64,000 bases of DNA, taken from Methanoregula formicica SMSP. GTDB taxonomy: Archaea; Halobacteriota; Methanomicrobia; Methanomicrobiales; Methanospirillaceae. Where the stretch lies: positions 992,001-1,056,000 of the forward strand of contig NC_019943.1 in NCBI RefSeq assembly GCF_000327485.1. The letters run 5' to 3'. A program made the translations under genes and the position numbers. Below the pieces are notes generated by a model. It saw nothing but the letters and a program-made list of their open reading frames with translations, had not been told where the DNA came from and ran no database searches. Positions 8,341 to 20,806 of the stretch are shown piece after piece (the first letter of the stretch is position 1; every line of letters starts with the position of its first letter).

Positions 8341-8700
8341 ATGTTGAAAGAGAAGATCTCTGCCTTTATTGAAACGATTCGGTCCATAAACGGGGTCGCA
8401 GCATGTGCCCTTGTCTCCCGTGACGGGATCATTGCCGGAAAGCATTTTGATCGCGACCTGAACGAACCCTGGTTTGGCGCCCTCTCCGCAACGATCCTTG
8501 CATCTGCTGAGTCCGTCGGGAGCATCATCAAGATGAAATCCATGGAGTCCATCACCATCCGCGCCACGGATGCCACGATTGTTGTCATAGGTGCCGGGGA
8601 GAACTTCCTTATCGCAGTCATCCTTACCAGCTCAGCAGATCCGGATGCGATCCATGCTGCGTTGCTCCCTATTGCGAAAAAGATTGGGGAGGCCATGTGA
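8341..8700 (+). CDS. Roadblock/LC7-family protein
   Basis: A 119-residue single-domain protein. The opening helix and strand pattern (SINGVAACALVSRDGIIAGK), a central helix (ALSATILASAESVGSIIK) and a late strand (FLIAVILTSSADPDAIHAAL) match the Roadblock/MglB fold. Such proteins dimerise and regulate small GTPases or ATPases in cell polarity and motility. The ATG at 8341 follows CAGGAGCAGCAGC. The stop shares one base with the ATG of the response regulator (TGATG), so the two are translationally coupled. It is divergent from minD across a 257-base gap. Confidence 0.8.
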   Translation: MLKEKISAFIETIRSINGVAACALVSRDGIIAGKHFDRDLNEPWFGALSATILASAESVGSIIKMKSMESITIRATDATIVVIGAGENFLIAVILTSSADPDAIHAALLPIAKKIGEAM

Positions 8701-9335
8701 TGTTCACGATCCTTGTTGTCGATGACAGCCCGTTTATTGTCGATGTCTTTGTCACTATGCTGGAACGGGGCGGGTACCGAACTGTTGCCGCGTATGGTGG
8801 TGAGGAGTGCATCGAGATCTTAAAGACTGTTACTCCCGATCTCATCCTGCTGGATATCATGATGGAACCCGTCGACGGATGGCAGACCCTCGAACGGATC
8901 AAGGAGAACCCGGCAACAAAGGATATCCCGGTCCTGATGCTCACTGCAAAACAGCTCACCCCGACCGAGGCGCAGGAATACGGGATCTATATTGAAGACT
9001 ATGTCTTAAAACCCATCACCCATCGCGAGCTCTATGATGCGATCGAGCATGTCCTCTCCCGCAGGCAGGCCATCAAGTCCGACATGGACATGGCGCGCCA
9101 GTCGGGGTTCGATACTGAGATCATCTCCGAATATGCCCGGCTCTCAAAAAGCATCGATGTCAACAAACGCCTCATGAAGATTCTCGAAACCACCTACAAC
9201 TTCAATGACTCCAAGGCGCGGGTCAGCGACGAAATCTCCCGTGCGATAAAAAGCATGGAAATGAACATCAAGTTCCAGGAGTCCCGTCTCCAGCAGATCA
9301 AGGGAGAACTGTCCGGGTCTCCTCAACCGAAGTGA
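8700..9335 (+). CDS. Response regulator receiver protein with helical C-terminal extension (copy 1)
   Basis: The N-terminal 120 residues form a CheY-like receiver: acidic pair VVDDSP, the phospho-acceptor Asp in LILLDIMMEPVDGW, the conserved Thr/Lys region VLMLTAKQ and VLKPITH. The last 85 residues are helical and have no DNA-binding or output domain I recognise. They hold IISEYARLSKSIDVNKRL, which is mirrored in the next gene (IIDEYAALRKSIEVDRNL), so this tail is a conserved module. Cotranscribed with the Roadblock gene. The ATG at 8700 is preferred to the GTG at 8697. Confidence 0.88.
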   Translation: MFTILVVDDSPFIVDVFVTMLERGGYRTVAAYGGEECIEILKTVTPDLILLDIMMEPVDGWQTLERIKENPATKDIPVLMLTAKQLTPTEAQEYGIYIEDYVLKPITHRELYDAIEHVLSRRQAIKSDMDMARQSGFDTEIISEYARLSKSIDVNKRLMKILETTYNFNDSKARVSDEISRAIKSMEMNIKFQESRLQQIKGELSGSPQPK

Positions 9336-9336
9336 C

Positions 9337-9394
9337 GGGTGCCGGAGATCCGGTACCATTGAAATATTATGCGGGCATATGTTATCCGGCACCC
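9337..9394 (+). promoter_or_regulatory. TATA-like box bracketed by a 10-base inverted repeat
   Basis: GGGTGCCGGA (9337-9346) and TCCGGCACCC (9385-9394) are a perfect inverted repeat. Between them CCATTGAAATATTATGCG (9357-9374) matches the rnhB promoter region in 17 of 18 positions. It lies between the two response regulator genes and could give copy 2 its own promoter with a leader of about 70-80 bases, or a terminator for copy 1. Confidence 0.4.
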
Positions 9395-9469
9395 GGGATG
9401 CAGGCGGAGACTTACGGCTCTTTATTCCATCCTGCCGCATACCCGCGATGGCAGACGGGAGATTAGGTT

Positions 9470-10105
9470 ATGGACGACACGATCCTGATTGTTGATGACA
9501 GTCCCTATATCGTGGACGGGCTCGTCGCGCTCCTCAAACGGAAAGGATTCAACCCGATAGCCACCCATGGCGGTGATGAAGCCCTTGCGCTCCTTGCCAC
9601 CACAAAACCGGATCTCATCCTCCTCGACATCATGATGGAGCCGATGGACGGCTGGGAGACGCTCGACCGTCTCAAGGCCTCCCCCGGGACGAGGGAGATC
9701 CCCGTGCTCATGTTCTCAGCAAAGAAGATCACTCCCGAAGAGGCACAGCAGCACGCCATCAACATCGAGGACTTTGTCTCAAAACCCGTAAACCCGGCCC
9801 AGCTCCTGGATGCAATCCAGCGGGTCTTCACCCGGAGGAGTGACGTGAAAGCGGAGACAAAGGGCGCAGAAGCGGCCGGCGTTGAGAGCGGGATCATTGA
9901 CGAATATGCTGCACTCCGGAAAAGCATCGAGGTGGACAGGAACCTGCTCTGTGTGCTCAAAAAAGCGTGCGACATGAGTAATGTCGGGCGTGAGGCACCG
10001 GCCGAAGACCTCGCCGCCATCAAAAACCTTGAAGAAAAGATCCTGGCCGACGAAATCCGGCTGAAGGAGCTGAGCGGGAAGATCCCCAATTCACCGGCAG
10101 CCTGA
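9470..10105 (+). CDS. Response regulator receiver protein with helical C-terminal extension (copy 2)
   Basis: A 211-residue paralogue of the preceding gene. It has the same receiver landmarks (IVDDSPYIVDGL, phospho-acceptor in LILLDIMMEPMDGW, VLMFSAKK, FVSKPVNP) and a related helical tail. Length and order agree throughout, which points to tandem duplication. No output domain is visible, so it probably acts by protein contact, with the neighbouring Roadblock/MinD proteins as obvious candidates (inference). Confidence 0.88.
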   Translation: MDDTILIVDDSPYIVDGLVALLKRKGFNPIATHGGDEALALLATTKPDLILLDIMMEPMDGWETLDRLKASPGTREIPVLMFSAKKITPEEAQQHAINIEDFVSKPVNPAQLLDAIQRVFTRRSDVKAETKGAEAAGVESGIIDEYAALRKSIEVDRNLLCVLKKACDMSNVGREAPAEDLAAIKNLEEKILADEIRLKELSGKIPNSPAA

Positions 10106-10167
10106 TGTACGCCTGGTCGCCAGTTCTTTCAGCTGAGATGTAACGAACGTATCAATGATATAGGGAG

Positions 10168-10200
10168 AATATTTAAATAGTTTTTTGGCATTGTTATAAT
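10168..10200 (+). promoter_or_regulatory. TATA-like elements before tRNA-Lys
   Basis: Two AT-rich boxes, ATTTAAATAG at 10171-10180 and GTTATAAT at 10193-10200, precede the tRNA at 10231. The second is at the usual distance (about 31-38 bases) for a short 5' leader. Confidence 0.4.
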
Positions 10201-10230
10201 GCTGTACATCTTGGACTGAACAGTATCCAT

Positions 10231-10304
10231 GGGTTCGTAGCTCAGTTAGGTAGAGCGCCTGGCTTTTAACCAGGTGGTCGGGGGTTCAAATCCCTCCGGG
10301 CCCG
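10231..10304 (+). tRNA. tRNA-Lys (anticodon TTT)
   Basis: A full cloverleaf: acceptor GGGTTCG/CGGGCCC with G-U pairs, D arm GCTC...GAGC, anticodon arm CCTGG-CTTTTAA-CCAGG, T arm GGGGG-TTCAAAT-CCCTC with one G-U pair, discriminator G. The CCA end is not encoded. Confidence 0.94.
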
Positions 10305-10307
10305 TTG

Positions 10308-10330
10308 CCACGAGCAATCGTGGGATTTTT
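10308..10330 (+). terminator. Hairpin terminator after tRNA-Lys
   Basis: CCACGA-GCAA-TCGTGG is a perfect 6-base stem closed by a GNRA tetraloop, followed at once by GATTTTT. It starts four bases after the tRNA and separates it from the RNA polymerase operon. Archaea usually rely on T runs alone, so the stable stem is notable; it might instead be a processing structure. Confidence 0.6.
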
Positions 10331-10380
10331 GCGGTGATGCATCTGAGAGGAAATTTGTTCATCTGTGAGGGGGTTTTTCA

Positions 10381-10632
10381 TTGAGCACCAAACTGAATGT
10401 GTTAGAGCACGTGATGGTGCCGGATCATCAAATCATGAGCGAGGATGAGGTTTCAGAACTCCTTACCCGCTATAACATTACAACCGAACAATTACCGAAA
10501 ATCTATCATGACGATCCTGCAGTCAAAACGATCGGCGCCGAAGCTGATGATGTGATACGGATCATCCGGACGAGCCATACGGCCGGCAGGGCCGAGGCAT
10601 ACCGGCTCGTGATCAGGAAACCGAAGAAGTAA
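10381..10632 (+). CDS. rpoH: RNA polymerase subunit H (Rpb5 C-terminal homologue)
   Basis: An 83-residue subunit of normal archaeal length, with the motif [20 protein letters not shown] and the end [11 protein letters not shown] typical of RpoH. It starts with TTG and has a strong Shine-Dalgarno-like GAGGGGG about seven bases upstream. First gene of the polymerase operon, as in other euryarchaea; the subunit sits at the jaw of the enzyme near downstream DNA. Confidence 0.95.
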   Translation: MSTKLNVLEHVMVPDHQIMSEDEVSELLTRYNITTEQLPKIYHDDPAVKTIGAEADDVIRIIRTSHTAGRAEAYRLVIRKPKK

Positions 10633-10636
10633 TCAT

Positions 10637-12211
10637 TTGGGGTTGGTCAGTCTGATTGACAGAAGTATTTTATCGAGGGCATATTTTTCACGGGAGCATG
10701 TTGCGCGCCACCAGCTTGACTCCTTCAACTATTTCTTGAAACACAATCTCCAGAAAGTGGTAAACGAGCAGCGGATCATCGAGACCGACATCGAGAACCG
10801 GGGCAGGAACAATGACCCGGTCTGGGTCGAACTCGGAAACATCGAGGTAAAAAAGCCGCTCGTCCGGGAGGCAGACGGTTCGCAGGGAGAACTCTACCCG
10901 AGCGAGGCCCGTCTCCGCAACCTGACGTATGCGGCACCTATCCAGCTGAGCCTCACCCTGGTCCATGGCGATGACCGGCAGGACCCCATCATCACCACGA
11001 TCGGGCAGCTCCCGATCATGGTCGGGTCGCTTGCCTGCAATCTCTACGGCATGGACGACGCCCAGCGCGTCTCCCACGGCGAGGACGCCTTCGATGCCGG
11101 CGGCTATTTCATTGTGAACGGGACCGAGCGTGTGCTTATGACCTTAGAGGACCTTGCGTCCAACAAGATCATGACCGAGTTCACCGAGCGCTACAATGAG
11201 CGCATCTACGTGGCCAAGGTATTCTCCCAGTTCCGCGGGTATCGCGCGCTGGTGGTCGTTGAACGGAACAAGAAGAACCTTCTCGAGGTCTCTTTCCCGT
11301 CCGTTGCCGGGCACTTAAAGTTCGTGGATCTGATGCGCGCCCTGGGCATGACAAACGACCAGGAGGTCGTCAACGCGGTTTCAAGCGATGAGGATATCCT
11401 GACGTTCATGATGCAAAACCTCGAAGAGAGCGAGTGCGATTCGGTTGACGGCGGCATTATGTACGTGGGCAAGAAGCTTGCCCCGAACCAGACCAAGGAC
11501 TACCAGAGGAAGCGCGCCGAGTTCGTGCTGGACAATTACCTCCTGCCACACCTCAACTACGCTATGCCGGCACACTTAAAGGAGGGCGACGAGGGCTATC
11601 AGGAGGCTGTCCTCTCGGTACGGCTTGCAAAGGCTCACTTCCTCGGGCGCATGGCTGAAGCCTGTTTCGATCTGGTTTTAAACAAGCGCCGGATCGATGA
11701 TAAGGATCACTACTCGAACAAGCGGCTGAAACTTGCCGGTGACCTGATGGAGGATCTCTTCCGTATTTCCCTCAACCGTCTGACGAGAGATATCAAGTAC
11801 CAGCTCGAGCGCGCCAGCATGCGGCACCGCGACCTATCGATCGCAACCGCGGTCCGCGCCGATGTGTTGACCGAGCGCCTCCTCCATCCTCTTGCCACCG
11901 GTAATTGGGTAGGCGGAAGGACCGGTGTCTCCCAGCTCCTTGACCGTGTGGATCACATGGCCGTGCTCTCGCACCTCCGTCGCGTCATCTCGCCGCTCTC
12001 CCGGTCACAGCCCCACTTCGAGGCCCGTGACCTGCACCCGACCCAGTGGGGCCGGATCTGCCCGAGCGAGACACCCGAAGGACCCAATTGTGGTCTGGTG
12101 AAAAACTTTGCCCAGATGGTGGAGATCAGCAAGGGTGTTGACGACGAGGAAGAGATCATGCGCATCCTGCATAACCTTGGCGTCGAGCACATCCGGGGTG
12201 AGGTCCAGTGA
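10637..12211 (+). CDS. rpoB2: RNA polymerase subunit B'' (N-terminal half of Rpb2)
   Basis: A 524-residue protein matching the first half of the second-largest subunit (lobe, protrusion and fork). Landmarks are [16 protein letters not shown] near the start, [14 protein letters not shown] in the middle and [16 protein letters not shown] near the end. Methanogens commonly split the B subunit here. The TTG start at 10637 lies four bases after the rpoH stop. Its stop overlaps the GTG of rpoB1 by four bases, so the two halves are translationally coupled. Confidence 0.95.
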   Translation: MGLVSLIDRSILSRAYFSREHVARHQLDSFNYFLKHNLQKVVNEQRIIETDIENRGRNNDPVWVELGNIEVKKPLVREADGSQGELYPSEARLRNLTYAAPIQLSLTLVHGDDRQDPIITTIGQLPIMVGSLACNLYGMDDAQRVSHGEDAFDAGGYFIVNGTERVLMTLEDLASNKIMTEFTERYNERIYVAKVFSQFRGYRALVVVERNKKNLLEVSFPSVAGHLKFVDLMRALGMTNDQEVVNAVSSDEDILTFMMQNLEESECDSVDGGIMYVGKKLAPNQTKDYQRKRAEFVLDNYLLPHLNYAMPAHLKEGDEGYQEAVLSVRLAKAHFLGRMAEACFDLVLNKRRIDDKDHYSNKRLKLAGDLMEDLFRISLNRLTRDIKYQLERASMRHRDLSIATAVRADVLTERLLHPLATGNWVGGRTGVSQLLDRVDHMAVLSHLRRVISPLSRSQPHFEARDLHPTQWGRICPSETPEGPNCGLVKNFAQMVEISKGVDDEEEIMRILHNLGVEHIRGEVQ

Positions 12212-14022
12212 AGAAGTCACGTGTATTCGTTGACGGCGCCCTCATCGGCCTTGTCGACGACCCAAAGGCGCTTGTCGCCAATATCCGGAACATGCGCAGG
12301 CAGGGAGCGCTATCGGCAGAAGTCAATGTCTCCCACAAGGAGTATAACGGCGATGTCGTGATCCTGACCGATCGCGGTCGCGCCCGCCGCCCGCTGGTTG
12401 TCTTAAAGAACGGCGAACCGCTCATCACCGAAGACGACCTTTCCCGCCTTGCAAAAAAGGAGATTGACATCGGCTTCTTCGTCCAGCACGGTATGATTGA
12501 GTTCATTGACGCAGAAGAGGAAGAAGACCTTTACATCGCGATGAACCCCGAGAATGCGACGCCTGAGCACACCCACCTGGAGATCGACCCCTCCCTGATC
12601 CTCGGTATCGGTGCAGCCCATGTTCCGTTCCCGGAGCACAACGCAAGTCCCCGTGTCACGATGGGCGCAGGAATGGTCAAGCAGGCGCTTGGCTTCGGCG
12701 CTGCAAACATGAAGCTGCGCCCGGACACCCGGGGCCACCTGCTCCACTACTGCCAGAAACCGCTTACCCATACCCAGACCTCCGAACTGATCGGTTCCGA
12801 CGACCGCCCGGCCGGCCAGAACTTCGTTGTCGCTATCCTTAGTTACGAAGGATACAACATTGAAGATGCGCTCATCTTCAACAAGGCCTCGATCGAGCGC
12901 GGCCTTGGCCGGTCCCACTTCTTCAGGACCTACGAAGGCGAAGAGCGCAGGTATCCCGGCGGCCAGATCGACCGCATCGAGGTGCCCGAAGAGGATGTTG
13001 CAGGCGCCCACGGTGCCGAGTCCTACAAGAACCTTGACGAAGACGGTGTCATCAACCCCGAGACCGTTGTCATGGAAAAGGACGTCCTCATCGGCAAGAC
13101 CTCTCCCCCCCGGTTCCTCGAAGAGCCATCGGGCGAGCTGATCGCGGTCGAGAAGCGGCGCGACACCTCAGTCACGATGCGAAGCAACGAGCACGGTATT
13201 GTCGACACTGTCATCATCACCGAGGGCGAGAACAGTTCCCGGCTCGTGAAAGTGCGTACCCGCGACCTCCGTGTCCCGGAAGTCGGCGACAAGTTCGCGT
13301 CCCGTCACGGGCAGAAGGGCGTTGTCGGCCTGATTACCCCTCAGGAAAATATGCCCTTCACCGAGAGCGGCCTCTCCCCTGATCTCGTCATCAACCCCCA
13401 CGCCATTCCGAGCCGTATGACCATCGGGCACATGCTCGAGATGATCGGCGGTAAGGTCGGGTCGCTCGAAGGCCGGCGCATCAATGCAACCGCGTTCGGT
13501 GGCGAGAGCGAGGCTGACCTCCGCGCATCGTTAAAGAACCTCGGCTTCTCCCACAATGGCCGCGAAGTCATGTACGACGGCATCACCGGCAAGGTCTTCA
13601 AGGCCGACATCTACATCGGTGTCATCTACTACCAGAAACTCTACCACATGGTATCTTCGAAGATGCACGCACGGTCCCGCGGCCCGGTGCAGGTCTTAAC
13701 CCGCCAGCCGACCGAAGGCCGTGCCCGTGAAGGCGGTCTGCGGTTCGGTGAGATGGAGCGCGATGTCATGATCGGCCACGGCGCCGCCATGGCTTTAAAG
13801 GAGCGTCTCCTTGATGAGTCCGACAAGGTGCAGGAATATGTCTGCGCACACTGCGGCATGGTTGCCATGCTCGACCGCAAGCGCAACATGACCCGCTGCC
13901 TTGCCTGCGGCAACGAGACCGACATCTACTCGGTCGAGATGAGTTACGCGTTCAAGCTCCTGCTTGACGAGATGAAGAGCATGGGTATAGCACCCAGACT
14001 GAAGTTACAGGACGTGGTGTAA
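12208..14022 (+). CDS. rpoB1: RNA polymerase subunit B' (C-terminal half of Rpb2)
   Basis: A 604-residue second half of the B subunit. It holds the hybrid-binding and catalytic-face motifs ([32 protein letters not shown]) and ends with a zinc ribbon (CAHCGMVAM...CLACG) and the anchor [13 protein letters not shown]. The start codon GTG overlaps the rpoB2 stop (GTGA). Length and motifs are standard. Confidence 0.95.
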   Translation: MKKSRVFVDGALIGLVDDPKALVANIRNMRRQGALSAEVNVSHKEYNGDVVILTDRGRARRPLVVLKNGEPLITEDDLSRLAKKEIDIGFFVQHGMIEFIDAEEEEDLYIAMNPENATPEHTHLEIDPSLILGIGAAHVPFPEHNASPRVTMGAGMVKQALGFGAANMKLRPDTRGHLLHYCQKPLTHTQTSELIGSDDRPAGQNFVVAILSYEGYNIEDALIFNKASIERGLGRSHFFRTYEGEERRYPGGQIDRIEVPEEDVAGAHGAESYKNLDEDGVINPETVVMEKDVLIGKTSPPRFLEEPSGELIAVEKRRDTSVTMRSNEHGIVDTVIITEGENSSRLVKVRTRDLRVPEVGDKFASRHGQKGVVGLITPQENMPFTESGLSPDLVINPHAIPSRMTIGHMLEMIGGKVGSLEGRRINATAFGGESEADLRASLKNLGFSHNGREVMYDGITGKVFKADIYIGVIYYQKLYHMVSSKMHARSRGPVQVLTRQPTEGRAREGGLRFGEMERDVMIGHGAAMALKERLLDESDKVQEYVCAHCGMVAMLDRKRNMTRCLACGNETDIYSVEMSYAFKLLLDEMKSMGIAPRLKLQDVV

Positions 14023-14023
14023 C

Positions 14024-17841
<3,818 letters not shown>

Positions 17842-17867
17842 TTGCACAAACCTACGAGGAATTGTAC

Positions 17868-18158
17868 ATGGATTTTAATGCTTCACTCAGAAGAGCAATC
17901 AAGACAGGAACCGTCATCCTTGGCCAGAACAACACCGAGAAATGTATCAAGGAAGGCAAAGCCCAGATGGTCGTCGTTGCCGGTAACTGTCCGGCATCCT
18001 TCAAAGAGAAACTTTCCACGAACGAAAATCTCTTCATCCACACGTTCGAGGGATCGAGCGTTGCGCTCGGCAAGGCTTGCGGTAAGCCGTTCATGGTCAG
18101 CACCCTCGCCATCATCAGCCCGGGCGAGTCGGATATCCTCTCCCTCAAGAGGGCGTAA
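17868..18158 (+). CDS. rpl30e: Ribosomal protein L30e (eL30)
   Basis: A 96-residue member of the L7Ae/L30e RNA-binding fold (FNASLRRAIKTGTVILGQNN, QMVVVAGNCPASFK, GKPFMVSTLAIISPG). The ATG at 17868 is preferred to the TTG at 17862 because GAGG about eight bases upstream is well placed. It sits between rpoA2 and nusA as in other euryarchaeal polymerase operons. Confidence 0.94.
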   Translation: MDFNASLRRAIKTGTVILGQNNTEKCIKEGKAQMVVVAGNCPASFKEKLSTNENLFIHTFEGSSVALGKACGKPFMVSTLAIISPGESDILSLKRA

Positions 18159-18173
18159 CGTCAGGTGCACCCT

Positions 18174-18650
18174 ATGGTCGAAGTAAAACTGACCGAAGAC
18201 TGCATGCGCCTGATCTCCCAGTTCGAGAGCCTGACCGGGGCCGGCAGCCGCGACTGCGTGGTCGACGACCGGAACGCCCGGCTCATCTTTGTCATCAACC
18301 CCGGTGACATGGGTCTTGCAATTGGCAAGAAGGGAGCCTCGATCAAGAAGGCTTCCGAGGTCATGGGAAAGAAGATCGAGGTCGTGGAATACAACAGCAA
18401 TGCCGAGCAGTTTTTGAAGAACTGCTTTTTGCCCGCCCAGGTCACCTCCATCCTCTTCGAGGGCGAGGATGACCAGAAGACCGCAACCGTGGAAGTCCGG
18501 GACGAGGACCGCGGCATTGCAATAGGCAAGGAAGGCAAGAACATCTTCAAGGCGAAAAAGCTCGCCCTGCGCCAGCACAACATCGCCGATGTCCAGATCC
18601 TGCAAAAGCCGATGGACGGACAGGCCGCCGGTGCAGAGGACAGCCTGTAA
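18174..18650 (+). CDS. nusA: NusA-like KH-domain transcription factor
   Basis: A 158-residue protein made mainly of two KH RNA-binding domains. Their GxxG loops are MGLAIGKKGASIKKA and RGIAIGKEGKNIFKA. Archaeal NusA lacks the N-terminal polymerase-binding domain of bacteria, and this length is normal. The ATG at 18174 has AGGTG eight bases upstream; a GTG nine bases earlier overlaps that site and is less likely. Last gene of the rpo operon here, followed by a T-rich stretch. Confidence 0.93.
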   Translation: MVEVKLTEDCMRLISQFESLTGAGSRDCVVDDRNARLIFVINPGDMGLAIGKKGASIKKASEVMGKKIEVVEYNSNAEQFLKNCFLPAQVTSILFEGEDDQKTATVEVRDEDRGIAIGKEGKNIFKAKKLALRQHNIADVQILQKPMDGQAAGAEDSL

Positions 18651-18666
18651 TTCTCTTTTTTCTCTA
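18651..18666 (+). terminator. T-rich terminator after nusA
   Basis: TTCTCTTTTTTCTCT directly follows the nusA stop, with no strong stem before it, as in archaeal intrinsic termination. Confidence 0.45.
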
Positions 18667-18726
18667 TCAATTCACGGCATTCGAATGTGCAGGATTATGC
18701 CTGTACGCAACGTACCAGATCAGTAA

Positions 18727-19428
18727 ATGTTTGTCTTTGCCCATGCATTCCTTGGGGCACTCATAGGCCTTGGATTCTGGAAGCTGGCTGGTGACCGGCG
18801 TGCGCTTCCGCTGTGTATTCTCAGTGCACTCCTGCCCGACCTCCTTAACAAGCCGCTTGCCCTGCTGTTTCCGGGTCTGCTTGGCGCTGGCAGGACCATT
18901 GCACATTCCCTGTTCTTCTTCTCCCTTGTTCTGATTGCAGGTCTCCTCGTGTGGCAGTACCGACATACCCTTCTCGGAATGGCATGTGCATGTGGTATCC
19001 TCTCCCATCAGGTTCTCGATGCCATGTGGAGCGTACCGGCGACCTGGTTCTTCCCGATATGTGGTCCGTTCCCGACATTTATCCTCCCTGATTATCTTGG
19101 CCACTACTTCTGGCTGGAAATCTCCTCGCTCTCCGAGTGGATTTTTGCGTTCGCCAGCCTTGTTATCCTCATCTGCTGGAGTATGGGGAAGCCGGAATTC
19201 CCCACCCCCGTCATGACAAAACAACGGATTGCAGCATTGCAGGTATTCGCGGCCCTCTTTCTCGGGATCATGGGTGTATATCTGATTGTCTTTGGTCCGG
19301 CTGCGGTTCCCCATGCTTTCTTTGCCCCGACATATGATCCGGTAACGGATATCATGGTAGGGATCATGGCCCTGTGCGGTGCGGTTGTCCTCGTGAAATG
19401 GCCTGTGTCGGCCACTGTTCCTGAATGA
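18727..19428 (+). CDS. DUF457/YdjM-like membrane hydrolase family protein
   Basis: A 233-residue protein with about six membrane segments. Short conserved polar patches carry His and Asp (FAHAFLGALIG, ALLPDLLNK, RTIAHSLFFF, ILSHQVLDAM), the pattern of the LexA-regulated, membrane-bound metal-dependent hydrolase family. The substrate is unknown. It stands alone between nusA and tRNA-Arg. Confidence 0.72.
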   Translation: MFVFAHAFLGALIGLGFWKLAGDRRALPLCILSALLPDLLNKPLALLFPGLLGAGRTIAHSLFFFSLVLIAGLLVWQYRHTLLGMACACGILSHQVLDAMWSVPATWFFPICGPFPTFILPDYLGHYFWLEISSLSEWIFAFASLVILICWSMGKPEFPTPVMTKQRIAALQVFAALFLGIMGVYLIVFGPAAVPHAFFAPTYDPVTDIMVGIMALCGAVVLVKWPVSATVPE

Positions 19429-19500
19429 GGCGGAAGACAACCGGGATAAACTATTTCCTGCAGAATACACGAATTGCCTGTATGGCATGAAAAACGGAAG

Positions 19501-19575
19501 CGGGCCTGGGGGGATTCGAACCCCCGGCATCCGGGTTAGAAGCCCGGCGCTATGTCCAGGCTAAGCCACAGGCCC
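19501..19575 (-). tRNA. tRNA-Arg (anticodon TCT)
   Basis: The minus strand folds as a cloverleaf: acceptor GGGCCTG/CAGGCCC, anticodon arm CCGGG-CTTCTAA-CCCGG, T arm GGGGG-TTCGAAT-CCCCC, discriminator G. The CCA end is not encoded and no intron is seen. Confidence 0.94.
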
Positions 19576-19600
19576 GTGTGCCTTCTATTTTCGCGCTCGT

Positions 19601-19613
19601 GGATAATTAATCT
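19601..19613 (-). promoter_or_regulatory. TATA-like box for tRNA-Arg
   Basis: Minus-strand GATTAATTATCC lies about 26-38 bases upstream of the tRNA 5' end. Confidence 0.4.
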
Positions 19614-19668
19614 GTTTCACGCTGGTCCCCTAAACCTTCACGCGGAAAATGCCGCGAGGAGCGCGCCA

Positions 19669-19701
19669 CCGAATAAATTTAATAAAATATATCTTATTCG
19701 G
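19669..19701 (+). promoter_or_regulatory. TATA region enclosed by a perfect 8-base inverted repeat
   Basis: CCGAATAA (19669-19676) and TTATTCGG (19694-19701) flank an all-AT core with AATAAAATATATC. The gene start at 19744 lies 43 bases after the second arm. The arrangement fits a promoter with an overlapping operator, or a hairpin at the 5' end of the transcript. Confidence 0.4.
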
Positions 19702-19743
19702 GTTCCTATCATCTACCCTGATACGATTAGTGGGTGTTTTTCC

Positions 19744-20772
19744 ATGAAGACCATCAGCATAGTACTTAGTCTGCTCGTCTTGGTTCTTATAGTGGTCCCG
19801 GTAGCTGCGGGACCATCAATCAGTTCCATCAGTCCAACGTATGGCTATACCGGAACTCCGACTACTGTTACGATTTCAGGGACAGAACTTGATGTTTCTT
19901 CTGTGGGTGTAAAACTGATGAAAGGCTCAACAAACATCAGCGATATCCCGGTTGGGACTCATACTGCTTCAACGATTGTCTGTACTTTCCCATCAGATTT
20001 GGCAGTGGGAACTTGGAGTCTGATTGTAGTTAATAAGACAGATAATACCGAGTCAAACAAGCTGGTAGATATTTTCATCGAGCGTGAGGCGATTTCGCTG
20101 TCATCAGTATCTCCCGCAAGCGGCCGGACCAACAACGTAAGCACGAAAATCTCGGTTGTCGGTGAGGGGCTTTCCCATATTTCCGGAGTATTTCTTTATA
20201 ATTCAGAGTACTCCAACTCCTCAGCAAAAACCCCAACATACGTATCGGCTACCCGGGTTAACGCTACGTTAGACCTGACCGGAAAGAGCCTGAATACATA
20301 CCAGGTGTGTGTGGTGGATAATTACGGCACACAGAAGTGTGGACTTTCATTTAAGGTAACTTCCGCTGCTGTCGGCAGTATTGAGGTATCCTCATCACCA
20401 TCAGGTGCCACATTTTATCTTGACGGCATAAGCAAGGGTACAACGCCGATAACTATTGACGACCTTGATGCAGGGACCTACAAGATCATGGTGAAAAAAG
20501 ACGGCTATGCCGACTGGATGAGAGCGGTAACGATCAAGGACGGCACAACGGCCTCCTATACAGCAAACCTCGAAGTCAAAACCACCGCGACCACGGCAAC
20601 ACCCACCTCAGCCCCGACCACGATACCGACTTCCATTAAAGTGACACGAAAGCAGACAAGCGCGACACCGACACCCTGGCCGAGCGATACACCGACGCCT
20701 GCATCCCCTCTGGATGTCCTTGTCATTGTCGGCGGCATCGGCCTTGCACTGGTGGCCCTGCGCAGGAAGTAA
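19744..20772 (+). CDS. Secreted surface protein with IPT/TIG-like and PEGA domains
   Basis: A 342-residue protein with a signal peptide (residues 1-21, ending VVPVAAG). Two IPT/TIG-like Ig-fold units follow (ISSISPTYGYTGTPTTVTIS and LSSVSPASGRTNNVSTKISV). Then comes a PEGA repeat (IEVSSSPSGATFYLDGISKG), a Thr/Pro-rich linker and a C-terminal hydrophobic anchor ending in basic residues (LVALRRK). It is probably tethered to the membrane and reaches through the S-layer. The longer frame back to 19552 runs into tRNA-Arg and lacks the signal peptide at its start, so it is rejected. Codons are less GC-biased than in the rpo operon. Confidence 0.8.
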   Translation: MKTISIVLSLLVLVLIVVPVAAGPSISSISPTYGYTGTPTTVTISGTELDVSSVGVKLMKGSTNISDIPVGTHTASTIVCTFPSDLAVGTWSLIVVNKTDNTESNKLVDIFIEREAISLSSVSPASGRTNNVSTKISVVGEGLSHISGVFLYNSEYSNSSAKTPTYVSATRVNATLDLTGKSLNTYQVCVVDNYGTQKCGLSFKVTSAAVGSIEVSSSPSGATFYLDGISKGTTPITIDDLDAGTYKIMVKKDGYADWMRAVTIKDGTTASYTANLEVKTTATTATPTSAPTTIPTSIKVTRKQTSATPTPWPSDTPTPASPLDVLVIVGGIGLALVALRRK

Positions 20773-20780
20773 CGCCCCCC

Positions 20781-20806
20781 GGTTTTTCCTCTCCTTTTTC
20801 TTTTGA
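20781..20806 (+). terminator. T-rich terminator
   Basis: GGTTTTTCCTCTCCTTTTTC starts a few bases after the stop of the surface protein gene and before the convergent DUF473 gene. Confidence 0.4.

Noticed and set aside
19552-19743. Upstream extension of the IPT/PEGA protein
   Set aside because: It begins inside tRNA-Arg and crosses the promoter palindrome; the signal peptide starts at 19744.
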